Shown here one piece after another: positions 19,301 through 27,546 of a stretch of 64,000 nucleotides of DNA. Position 1 is the stretch's first letter; the number at the start of each line of letters is the position of its first letter. This stretch comes from an uncultured Draconibacterium sp. (GTDB lineage Bacteria; Bacteroidota; Bacteroidia; Bacteroidales; Prolixibacteraceae). The DNA lies in assembly GCF_963677155.1 (NCBI RefSeq), contig NZ_OY781884.1:4150501-4214500 (forward strand). Reading direction: 5' to 3'. The notes below the pieces were generated by a model that did not search any database, was not told where the DNA came from, and saw only the letters and a list, made by a program, of their open reading frames with translations. Both the position numbers and the translations under genes were made by a program.

Positions 19301-22300
19301 ACTCCTACTATTGAAGCGGTTGTTGCAGCGTTACTCCATACATAAGTGTATGGTGCTGTTCCGCCGGTTGCGCTTGCGGTAGCTCCGCCGTTGCTTCCAC
19401 CATTACAGCTTACGTTGGCATCAACTACGCCGGAAGCTACTAGTTCTGCCGGTTCTGTAATTATTACACTAGCTTCATCGGTACATCCATTAGCATCGGT
19501 TATGGTTACATCATATGTTCCGGCGGCAACTCCTACTATTGAAGCGGTTGTTGCCCCGTTACTCCAGACATAAGTGTATGGAGCTGTTCCGCCTGTTGCG
19601 CTTGCGGTAGCTCCGCCGTCTGATAAACCGTTACAGCTTACGTTGGCATCAACTACGCCGGAAGCTACTAATGCTGTCGGTTCTGTAATTGTTACACTCG
19701 CTTCATCGGTACATCCGTTAGCATCAGTTATGTTTACATCATATGTTCCGGCGGCAACTCCTACTATTGAAGCGGTTGTTGCCCCGTTACTCCAGACATA
19801 AGTGTATGGAGCTGTTCCGCCTGTTGCGCTTGCGGTAGCTCCGCCGTCTGATAAACCGTTACAGCTTACGTTGGCATCAACTACGCCGGAAGCTACTAAT
19901 GTTACCGGTTCTGTAATTGTTACACTCGCTTGATCGGTACATCCGTTATCATCAGTTATGGTTACATCATATGTTCCGGCGGTAACTCCTACTATTGAAG
20001 CGGTTGTTGCCCCGTTACTCCAGACATAAGTGTATGGAGCTGTTCCGCCTGTTGCGCTTGCGGTAGCTCCGCCGTCTGATAAACCGTTACAGCTTACGTT
20101 GGCATCAACTACGCCGGAAGCTACTAATGTTGCCGGTTCTGTAATTGTTACACTCGCTTGATCGGTACATCCGTTATCATCAGTTATGTTTACATCATAT
20201 GTTCCGGCGACAACTCCTACTATTGAAGCGGTTGTTGCCCCGTTACTCCAGACATAAGTGTATGGAACTGTTCCGCCTGTTGCGCTTGCGGTAGCTCCGC
20301 CGTCTGATAAACCGTTACAGCTTACGTTGGCATCAACTACGCCGGAAGCTACTAATGTTGCCGGTTCTGTAATTGTTACACTCGCTTGATCGGTACATCC
20401 GTTAGCATCAGTTATGTTTACATCATATGTTCCGGCGGCAACTCCTACTATTGAAGCGGTTGTTGCCCCGTTACTCCAGACATAAGTGTATGGAACTGTT
20501 CCGCCTGTTGCGCTTGCGGTAGCTCCGCCGTCTGATAAACCGTTACAGCTTACGTTGGCATCAACTACGCCGGAAGCGACTAATGTTGCCGGTTCTGTAA
20601 TTGTTACACTCGCTTGATCGGTACATCCGTTAGCATCTGTTATGGTTACATCGTATGTTCCGGCGACAACTCCTACTATTGAAGCGGTTGTTGCCCCGTT
20701 ACTCCAGACATAAGTGTATGGAGCTGTTCCGCCTGTTGCGCTTGCGGTAGCTCCGCCATCAGTTTCTCCATTACAGCTTACATTGGCATCAACTACGCCG
20801 GAAGCTACTAATGTTGCCGGTTCTGTAATTGTTACACTTGCTTGATCGGTACATCCGTTAGCATCTGTTATGTTTACATCATATGTTCCGGCGGCAACTC
20901 CTACTATTGAAGCGGTTGTTGCCCCGTTACTCCAGACATAAGTGTATGGAGCTGTTCCGCCTGTTACGCTTGCGGTAGCTCCGCCGTCTGATAAACCGTT
21001 ACAGCTTACGTTGGCATCAACTACGCCGGAAGCTACTAATGCTGCCGGTTCTGTAATTGTAACACTCGCTTGATCGGTACATCCGTTATCATCAGTTATG
21101 GTTACATCATATGTTCCGGCAGTAACTCCTACTATTGAAGCGGTTGTTGCCCCGTTACTCCAGACATAAGTGTATGGAGCTGTTCCGCCTGTTACGCTTG
21201 CGGTAGCTCCGCCGTCTGATAAACCGTTACAGCTTACGTTGGCATCAACTACGCCGGAAGCTACTAATGCTGTCGGTTCTGTAATTGTTACACTCGCTTG
21301 ATCGGTACATCCGTTATCATCAGTTATGGTTACATCATATGTTCCGGCAGTAACTCCTACTATTGAAGCGGTTGTTGCAGCGTTACTCCAGACATAAGTG
21401 TATGGAGCTGTTCCGCCTGTTGCGCTTGCGGTAGCTCCGCCGTCTGATAAACCGTTACAGTTTACGTTGGCATCAACTACGCCGGAAGCTACTAATGTTG
21501 CCGGTTCTGTAATTGTTACACTCGCTTGATCGGTACATCCGTTATCATCAGTTATGGTTAAATCATATGTTCCGGCGGCAACTCCTACTATTGAAGCGGT
21601 TGTTGCCCCGTTACTCCAGACATAAGTGTATGGAGCTGTTCCGCCTGTTGCGCTTGCGGTAGCTCCGCCGTCTGATAAACCGTTACAGTTTACGTTGGCA
21701 TCAACTACGCCGGAAGCTACTAATGTTGCCGGTTCTGTAATTGTTACACTCGCTTGATCGGTACATCCGTTATCATCAGTTATGGTTAAATCATATGTTC
21801 CGGCGGCAACTCCTACTATTGAAGCGGTTGTTGCCCCGTTACTCCAGACATAAGTGTATGGAGCTGTTCCGCCTGTTGCGCTTGCGGTAGCTCCGCCATC
21901 AGTTTCTCCATTACAGCTTACATTGGCATCAACTACGCCGGAAGCTACAGGTGATGGGTTTATTGTAACAGCTACTGATGTTCTGCCACTTTCAACACCT
22001 GAAACTGTTTGCGATACATAGTAAGTTCCTGTTGAAAGGTCTGTGTTGTTAACAAGAAGAGTTCCTCCTGTTGCTACGTCATACCATTTAAGGTCAGTAC
22101 CTGTTGCTTCAAGATCTGCTACAGTAGCTGCATCACAAAATGCTTGTGCAGAAGCTGTAGGAGGTGATATAGTAAATACTATAAATCCTCCATCTAATTT
22201 AAAGTTACCTAATTCATAAAGACCTGTAAGTTCAAGTTTAAGCTCAGCTTGGTCTTCTGTAGCATCAGTATCTATAAATAAAGTTGTAGTAGTTGCATTT

Positions 22301-25300
22301 TGCTGAACTTGTATTGAGTTTGCAGCAACGGTTGAACCGTCTCCTGCTGTTACTGTTCCGCCTGTAAAGTCAACTATAAGATTACCTGATAGTTCTCCGT
22401 TTATAGAGCCAGACTCCATACCTACTACATTTATTCTGTCATCAATACCAAAGTTATCTATAAGATCTACTCCTTGGCTGGTTGCATAATAAGTAAGTAT
22501 TTCAGCACTTGAACCTAATACAATATGGTCGTTGTTTTGTGCTGTAAAGTAATCGTTACGGTTATCTGAAACTGTATTACCACTTGCATTAAACTCTGAT
22601 CCGTTTACTGCTCCTATTTCGGCAATAGCTACATCAAAACCGCTGATAGTATTACCTGTTACGCTTGCATTATTACTGTTATAAACAGCTATTGCAGTGT
22701 TAGAGAAGCCTCCGTCGTTAGAGATATAATCATTATACCAAGACTGGTATGGAGTTCTTGTTATAGTGTTATTGCTTATAACAAAGTTATCTCCTGCCTC
22801 AGAAGGTAGTATAGCCGAAGGACCGTACATACCAAGGTTAAGGTAACTTCCGTCTTGTCCCGGTTCCGGGATAACAACTCCTATACCTAATATTTGGTTA
22901 TTGGTAATTATACCTGTTGTACCTCTTCTGTTACCGTTATCTCCTCCAAGAGAAGTTCTGTCGGTAGAGGCTATCTGGATACCATTACCTGTACTGTATA
23001 AAGTTTGTCCGTAGCCTTGAATAGTGTTATCATGAATGTTAACTTCAAGCGTTGGACCCCATGCTAATATTGCTGTTTTTTGGAATTTCTCTATATAAGA
23101 GTTCTTAACTTCAAGTGTGTGGTTTCCTGAACTAATAGCACTCTCAGCAAATATTGCTTCGTTGTGGTTTAATCCTGAAGGCTGATCAGCCGGAAGGTAT
23201 CCTGCAGGTATTGTTGCACCGAAATCTGTAGCGAGTTCGCGAACACCTGTAACATTTACATTGTCAACTATAAGGTTTGTATTAAGAGCACCTATACCCT
23301 GGAATGCATAGGCTTCTTTATTAGGATATGTGCCATCAGGAAGATAACCCTGATCGAATCCATCAACAACAAGGTCTTTAATTGTTACCTGAGAGGCATC
23401 ATCAGTTTTAATACCAATAATTGCAATTACATCTTGTGCTTTAAGTGTTTTCCATCCGCCGTTTACAGTAAGGTTAGCAGCTAATGGAGAACGTACTATA
23501 GTTTCAGTTGTACTGGCACCTTGTATGGTTATACCTGTAGTAACAGTTACCTGCTCTATATAAGTACCTGTCCCAAGGGTTACCATATCTCCTGTTACAG
23601 AAGCATCAACTGCCTGCTGTATGGTTGGATATTGTGTAGTAGTAGCATCATGTACTAAGTTAATAACACCATATGGAGCCGTAAATACTACTTCATTACC
23701 ATAAGCTGTACCTTCTGAATTTATTGCGTATGCTCTTACATAGTAAGTAACACCTGAACTAAGCCCTGATACTGACTGAGAGAAAACTCCTTCGCCTGTA
23801 CCCATTTGTACTGTGTTATCAGCCGTTGTTGGGTTAGCCGATGTGCTATATACAATACCTCTTTCTGTTACTGTAACGTTACCATTATCAGTCACATCAC
23901 CTCCAACAGTAAAACTACTTGTAGTATATACTGTTATCGCATCAGTAGTTACTGTTGCTAATGCTGGGCAAGCTGTAGCAGCGTTTATGGTTACACTTTC
24001 AGTTGCTGTACATCCGTTGGCATCAGTTACAGTTACATCATATGTTCCAGGTGCAAGACCTATTATATCTTCGGTAGTAGCTGCGTTACTCCATACAAAT
24101 GTGTATGGTGCTGTACCTCCGGTTACGGTTAAATCAACATAACCATTGTTACCTGCACAAGTTTCATCAGTTCCTACTCCGTTTGCCGATAGTGCACTTG
24201 CTGGTTGAGTAATTGTTGCACTTGCTGTATCGGTACATCCGTTATCATCGGTTACAATAACTTCATACGTTCCTGCTGCAAGACCTGTTGCCGTTGCTGT
24301 AGTTTGTGCAGAACCATCATCCCATAAGTAGGTATATGGTCCTGTACCATCTGTAGGTGTAACAGTTAATGATCCTGTAGCTCCTCCGTTACATGCAACA
24401 TCGGTTTGCGACGAAATAGAAGCTGTCATAGTACATGCCGGAACACTACTGATTGAAAAAGTTTCAGTAGATTCTCCCCAAGGGATAGCATTATCAAATT
24501 CCCAATTGTTAACATCCATAATAGCAGCCATAACTGCTTCCTTAGTTCCTGTATGTAATGCTGTTTCTTTATATCTACAGTTATCAGACTCTGTTGTTCC
24601 AAAAGGAAATAGACCTAACCAGCCATCTTGTCCGTTCACTTTTCCTGCAGGAAGTTGCGTGTCGTTAACAGAGAAGTTTGTCTGCCATGCATCGCCCGAA
24701 GTTCCTGAAACTCCTGTTTCATTACTTATACCGGCAATAAAAGTAGGACTGGCTTTGCTTCCTTGAAATACAAGAATACAGTCTCCTCCGGAATGAAATA
24801 AGTTTCCTTCAAATGGATTAACCGGACCTAAAGAGGAGATTGTACCTAATGTTGATCCTGAAGAAAAAGTTACTGTCATAAGATCTCCATTTATATGTAC
24901 TTCTTCTCCAGCACTAATATCAGATGTAGCTGTAAATTGTATAGTAAAATAGAAGTTACTAAAAGCAGGACCGGGTATATTACCACCCATACCATCAGGA
25001 ACGTTAGTTCCCCAATATTCTGTAGTAAATAAAATTTCTGTTCCTGATTCTATATCAGTAAGAATTAGAAATGAATACGTATCGGGGTTATCATTATTAA
25101 TTCTTGTAATAGCAATATCTCCATCTGTAAGCGTAGTTCCTCCTGCTGCATCTGGTGTTACATTAGGTGTAGCATATGTTGTTGCTGTTATATCAACAAT
25201 ACCCGAATTATCAGTACCAGACCAGTTAGTAGGGTCATTTATCACTGCTCTTACAAACGAGGCGGTACCTGTAAGAATTCCTACATATTTATTATTGTCC

Positions 25301-25905
25301 AACTCCGGTCCCGGAGCAGGAAAAAGAGATACACAATCTACACCATTAGTTAGTCCCGTTGGTAGCATAGATTCTGATCCGCCATTTACCGGCACCTGAT
25401 CATTCCATGTAGTTACAGCATCATATCTGGTATTGTTATAATCGCCATGTACCCCCGAAATAAACGTGGGTGATGCTGGTCTAGCTCCTGTAGAGGACTG
25501 ATAGGCTAATACCTGATCTCCTGCCGAAAGGGCAAAAGTAGTTGCACTACCTGATGGGTCAAGCATTGTTACCCCATTGGTAGATCCTGTTACAGTAAAG
25601 GTATTAATAGAGCTTTCTACCACAGATACAATAGTCCCAATAGTAGTTCCGGCAGGTATTACCCACTCCAGGTGAGGCTCAAATGGGTTATTCCACCCTA
25701 CTGTAGTTTCCCATCCTTCATCTGTAAAATAAATAGTTTCTCCGGCAGGGAGATCCTTTAAAGCTATAAAAGTAAAGCCGTCCGGATCATCAGTGGTGTA
25801 ACCTATAAAGGCTATATCTCCGGCTTGCATTGTTTGCGCATATGCATTGTGCTGCACAAAGAAGCCAGAAAAAAGTAATACTAAATAAAGTAAATTTTGT
25901 TTCAT
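16324..25905 (-). CDS. giant T9SS adhesin with SprB repeats, beta-helix and sorting domain
   Basis: 3193 residues, signal peptide ending YAQ. From N to C: two lamin-tail-like segments (~25-230 and ~255-480, GDIAFIGYTTDDPDGFTFIA and DGDIAITRINNDNPDTYSFL); two SprB-type repeats (~495-640); a fibronectin-like stretch; a right-handed parallel beta-helix (~748-1135, starting YPTIQQAVDASVTGDMVTLG); an Ig-like linker; eighteen SprB-type repeats (~1318-2693); an HYR-like domain with TATDNCSG; an MBG-like domain (~2780-2845); cadherin-like material; and a type A T9SS sorting domain at the end (VAPNPVHSGSTIDVTT ... GTYVVSTKAGG). SprB repeats are known from the mobile gliding adhesin of Flavobacterium. 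Here they suggest a long surface fibre for adhesion or gliding. The barrel-protein gene follows. Confidence 0.9.
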   Translation of the reverse strand: MKQNLLYLVLLFSGFFVQHNAYAQTMQAGDIAFIGYTTDDPDGFTFIALKDLPAGETIYFTDEGWETTVGWNNPFEPHLEWVIPAGTTIGTIVSVVESSINTFTVTGSTNGVTMLDPSGSATTFALSAGDQVLAYQSSTGARPASPTFISGVHGDYNNTRYDAVTTWNDQVPVNGGSESMLPTGLTNGVDCVSLFPAPGPELDNNKYVGILTGTASFVRAVINDPTNWSGTDNSGIVDITATTYATPNVTPDAAGGTTLTDGDIAITRINNDNPDTYSFLILTDIESGTEILFTTEYWGTNVPDGMGGNIPGPAFSNFYFTIQFTATSDISAGEEVHINGDLMTVTFSSGSTLGTISSLGPVNPFEGNLFHSGGDCILVFQGSKASPTFIAGISNETGVSGTSGDAWQTNFSVNDTQLPAGKVNGQDGWLGLFPFGTTESDNCRYKETALHTGTKEAVMAAIMDVNNWEFDNAIPWGESTETFSISSVPACTMTASISSQTDVACNGGATGSLTVTPTDGTGPYTYLWDDGSAQTTATATGLAAGTYEVIVTDDNGCTDTASATITQPASALSANGVGTDETCAGNNGYVDLTVTGGTAPYTFVWSNAATTEDIIGLAPGTYDVTVTDANGCTATESVTINAATACPALATVTTDAITVYTTSSFTVGGDVTDNGNVTVTERGIVYSTSANPTTADNTVQMGTGEGVFSQSVSGLSSGVTYYVRAYAINSEGTAYGNEVVFTAPYGVINLVHDATTTQYPTIQQAVDASVTGDMVTLGTGTYIEQVTVTTGITIQGASTTETIVRSPLAANLTVNGGWKTLKAQDVIAIIGIKTDDASQVTIKDLVVDGFDQGYLPDGTYPNKEAYAFQGIGALNTNLIVDNVNVTGVRELATDFGATIPAGYLPADQPSGLNHNEAIFAESAISSGNHTLEVKNSYIEKFQKTAILAWGPTLEVNIHDNTIQGYGQTLYSTGNGIQIASTDRTSLGGDNGNRRGTTGIITNNQILGIGVVIPEPGQDGSYLNLGMYGPSAILPSEAGDNFVISNNTITRTPYQSWYNDYISNDGGFSNTAIAVYNSNNASVTGNTISGFDVAIAEIGAVNGSEFNASGNTVSDNRNDYFTAQNNDHIVLGSSAEILTYYATSQGVDLIDNFGIDDRINVVGMESGSINGELSGNLIVDFTGGTVTAGDGSTVAANSIQVQQNATTTTLFIDTDATEDQAELKLELTGLYELGNFKLDGGFIVFTISPPTASAQAFCDAATVADLEATGTDLKWYDVATGGTLLVNNTDLSTGTYYVSQTVSGVESGRTSVAVTINPSPVASGVVDANVSCNGETDGGATASATGGTAPYTYVWSNGATTASIVGVAAGTYDLTITDDNGCTDQASVTITEPATLVASGVVDANVNCNGLSDGGATASATGGTAPYTYVWSNGATTASIVGVAAGTYDLTITDDNGCTDQASVTITEPATLVASGVVDANVNCNGLSDGGATASATGGTAPYTYVWSNAATTASIVGVTAGTYDVTITDDNGCTDQASVTITEPTALVASGVVDANVSCNGLSDGGATASVTGGTAPYTYVWSNGATTASIVGVTAGTYDVTITDDNGCTDQASVTITEPAALVASGVVDANVSCNGLSDGGATASVTGGTAPYTYVWSNGATTASIVGVAAGTYDVNITDANGCTDQASVTITEPATLVASGVVDANVSCNGETDGGATASATGGTAPYTYVWSNGATTASIVGVVAGTYDVTITDANGCTDQASVTITEPATLVASGVVDANVSCNGLSDGGATASATGGTVPYTYVWSNGATTASIVGVAAGTYDVNITDANGCTDQASVTITEPATLVASGVVDANVSCNGLSDGGATASATGGTVPYTYVWSNGATTASIVGVVAGTYDVNITDDNGCTDQASVTITEPATLVASGVVDANVSCNGLSDGGATASATGGTAPYTYVWSNGATTASIVGVTAGTYDVTITDDNGCTDQASVTITEPVTLVASGVVDANVSCNGLSDGGATASATGGTAPYTYVWSNGATTASIVGVAAGTYDVNITDANGCTDEASVTITEPTALVASGVVDANVSCNGLSDGGATASATGGTAPYTYVWSNGATTASIVGVAAGTYDVTITDANGCTDEASVIITEPAELVASGVVDANVSCNGGSNGGATASATGGTAPYTYVWSNAATTASIVGVAAGTYDVTITDANGCTATTSVEVTEPTIFVVSTIVTANATCNGGATGTGSITLSRGTAPYEYTFGNKTYSNLPDGTTISVKGLSAGTYDVTATDDNGCTASSSMTITEPTAFVVSTIVTANVTCNGGTTGTGSITLSGGTAPYEYTFGSKTYSNLPDGTTISVEGLSAGTYDVTATDDNGCTASSSMTITEPVALSANAVATNVSCNAGSNGAINLTVTGGTAPYTYVWSNAATTASIVGVAAGTYDVTITDANGCTDEASVTITEPATLVASGVVDANVSCNGLSDGGATASATGGTAPYTYVWSNAATTASIVGVTAGTYDVTITDDNGCTDQASVTITEPAALVASGVVDANVSCNGLSDGGATASATGGTAPYTYVWSNGATTASIVGVTAGTYDVTITDDNGCTDQASVTITEPAALSVNITLDNNLTCSDDNNGGATVEVTGGTAPYTYEWDNQATTASVTNLTLGNHSVTITDNNGCTATQTINIDFDDSILPVPDVSTLPNISEYCEVYRTDVPTPTATDNCSGTLMGTTNAIFPINSLGTTTITWTFKDEKGNKFIQQQDIIVKSSPLSDVSFGDATVTYDGTFHSIEVNGLPAEASASYQNNGQTDAGSYEVTATLNPGSSRCPSITLTAMLTIEKAEQTISFDEIPDKNLETDADFSLMASASSKLPVSYTYSYSADTPPAEVNETGDVSLLTSGTVEITAHQEGNANYSQATSVTRTLTIESSDATIHELTINGEVYDRPDNNIYYLIDCNDERDKVEIDFSTEANATGNTGLNFEIETPTPGIYRKEIQVTSQDDTNTRTYRVVVEKRFNYEDIVIQKYNNVLLVNNNPETNGGYRFTSFNWYKDGVLIGTGQYYSVGDNASDQLDLNAMYSVEMETEDGDILSTCESSITLKSAFVLKVAPNPVHSGSTIDVTTTYSTEMLTDLKITLSNLYGLQVMQEASGSNNSRITLPSSLTPGTYVVSTKAGGVELSTKIIVQ
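17825..21950 (-). repeat. tandem array of eighteen SprB-type units
   Basis: Most units are 76 residues (228 bp) and share CNGLSDGGATAS, TGGTAPYTYVWSN, GVAAGTYDVTITD and NGCTDQASVTITEP. Reading N to C: units 1-12 are closely similar, 13 and 14 are longer variants with a different middle (PYEYTFG...KTYSNLPDG), 15-17 return to the main type, and 18 is divergent. Variation is mostly single substitutions (D/A before NGC, A/T/V before AGTYD), pointing to recent unit duplication and conversion. Confidence 0.9.
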
Positions 25906-26280
25906 ATAAATTGAATTTTAATTTAATAGCATAAAATAATCTTGCAGTGTTTTTAAGTTAAAAGTATTGTTATTAAGTAGTAAAGCATATTAATATCCTT
26001 TTTTTTGTGCTCTGAATATACTATTCACATATCAAAATAGAATTTAATCTACTTGTGGAATTCGAAGTTTTATATTAAAAAATGCGGAGACGTTTGTGAC
26101 TTTTCTATTTGCTTTTGCGTAATTTTAAGGGTAAATATTGATTATTATATTTATTATCGTCCATTGTTAACGGCAAATATATTAATTAAATCATAAAATT
26201 AAACTTGTATTTTGTTTTATTGCAATTTGATATGCAGTCAAATCTACAAGTGTTTGTGCTTATCTATGTTAAAGCCAGTT
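25906..26280. other. upstream region of the giant adhesin gene
   Basis: 375 bp of AT-rich DNA between the adhesin start and a transposase remnant. It must hold the adhesin promoter (minus strand). A TATATTTG (TAnnTTTG type) lies on the minus strand near 26174, but I see no well-placed TTG partner, so I do not call it. Confidence 0.4.
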
Positions 26281-27040
26281 TCACACTCGGGCGTATTTTG
26301 CAAGCTTTCTGGAGCTCATTCGTTTGATGTATGGAATTGGTTGTCTTCGCTGTTCAACATAGTTTAATGTCGTAACTCCATTTGTTTCTTTAAGGACGGA
26401 AATATATTGATTGGCCTGGGTATTTCCGCCAGTATACCCCATTTTTCGAATATCATTTATGATTTCCATATTTGTATAACCATCTATTTTCATCTTAGAA
26501 AGGATGTAATTTGAGAACACCTTAATATTTGTCCGTTTGGGATGTGATTTTGGAATCAGGATATCTTGTCGAAAATATAGCTTTACAGTATTCCTGCGAA
26601 TACCAAGTTCTCTTCCAATTCTCCTCCTTGATAAACCCTGGGTATGTAGTTTCTTTACCATTTTGAAAACCTCCTGCCTGGAATCTGGTTTTTGAACAAG
26701 GGCAGGCATCTCTGCAATCTCCTTTTTACTAACGGAATCCTGTCTGGAGACAGCTTCTGTATTGCGAAGCATCTCGCAGGTTTTAGCTTTAATGAATTTA
26801 CTTATCTTCGTAGATATGCTTAAAAAAAGTATCTAAAGCATCAGATAGGTTTATTTACAGATGGAACCGGTCTGCGACCTGGACTGTAGGGCTAATGGAA
26901 TTGATGGCTGTTGAATATGAACTAGCCCTGTCCCTTGTGATTATTTCAATTCCCGGATGGTCTCTTAACCACGCCTTTAAATCCTCGCTATCTTGGGTAG
27001 GCAACGTATTAGCTGCAATATATGACATGAGATTGCTAGA
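26281..27040 (-). pseudogene. ISL3-family transposase remnant
   Basis: Reading the minus strand from about 27030: LPTQDSEDLKAWLRDHPGIE, then IITRDRASSYSTAI and VADRFHL, the second-Asp region of ISL3 DDE transposases. A stop codon follows VADRFHL, then INLSDALDTFF in the same frame, then more stops. From 26772 an open piece of 163 codons carries the helix-turn-helix insertion (GLSRRRIGRELGIRRNTVKL) and the IDGYTNMEIINDIRKMGYTG segment. It ends at RKLAKYARV before the region holding the catalytic Glu. The N-terminal zinc-finger part is missing too. So it is dead and truncated at both ends. It joins an IS110 remnant upstream. Confidence 0.75.
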
Positions 27041-27047
27041 TTTGATC

Positions 27048-27543
27048 GGACATTAAATCGGTTCCCCCGAAGTATTGAAAGGCGATTTGATTAAACTTTT
27101 TAATATCTATGGCATTTTATTGATCTTTTTATAGGGGGGCAGTGGTTTTAAGTTTTTTCTTCCCGGGAGACCTTTTGATTTCGGTTTTGATTAGCCGCTC
27201 AATTTCTTTGTCGCATGTTTTCATTTTTCTTTGGAAAAACTTGTAGCTGTCATACTCCTGTTGGAGTCCAAACAGGTAATCTTCGTGGTTGTTCCCATGC
27301 AAGGCTTTTGCGATTTATTCCTTTGGTTTTCTGTAATTGTAGTGCCTGTGTTCTGCCAGGGAATATGGATACAGGTTTCCATTGCAAATGTCTTCGATAA
27401 TTTTCAGGCCGGTAAGTCCGCAGATGTCATTAACAACTACATCTAACCGAAAATTTAGGAGTTTTAGATATTTCTGCATTTTATGTGATGCGCTTGATGC
27501 TAAATCGGTCCAGTTTGTTCTTTGGCGGCAGTAAGTGCGCAAT
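27048..27543 (-). pseudogene. IS110-family transposase remnant
   Basis: The minus strand reads RTYCRQRTNWTDLASSASHK, then MQKYLKLLNFRLDVVVNDIC and GLTGLKIIEDICNGNLYPYS, the C-terminal (transposase_20) region of IS110 enzymes. After KPKE comes a stop, then in the same frame IAKALHGNNHEDYLFGLQQE and CDKEIERLIKTEI, also IS110-like. Two further stops precede FNQIAFQYFGGTDLMS. The N-terminal RuvC-like DEDD domain is absent. The remnant is cut at 27543 by the start of the long duplicated segment and at about 27048 by the ISL3 remnant. Confidence 0.75.
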
Positions 27544-27546
27544 GAG

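Noticed and set aside
17630-19801. Plus-strand frames of 66-102 codons repeated every ~228 bp
   Set aside because: They are antisense shadows of the SprB repeats and inherit their periodicity; no ribosome sites or signals.
17825-21950. CRISPR-like regular repeats
   Set aside because: Units are 228 bp, in frame, with protein-level conservation; no short repeats with unique spacers.
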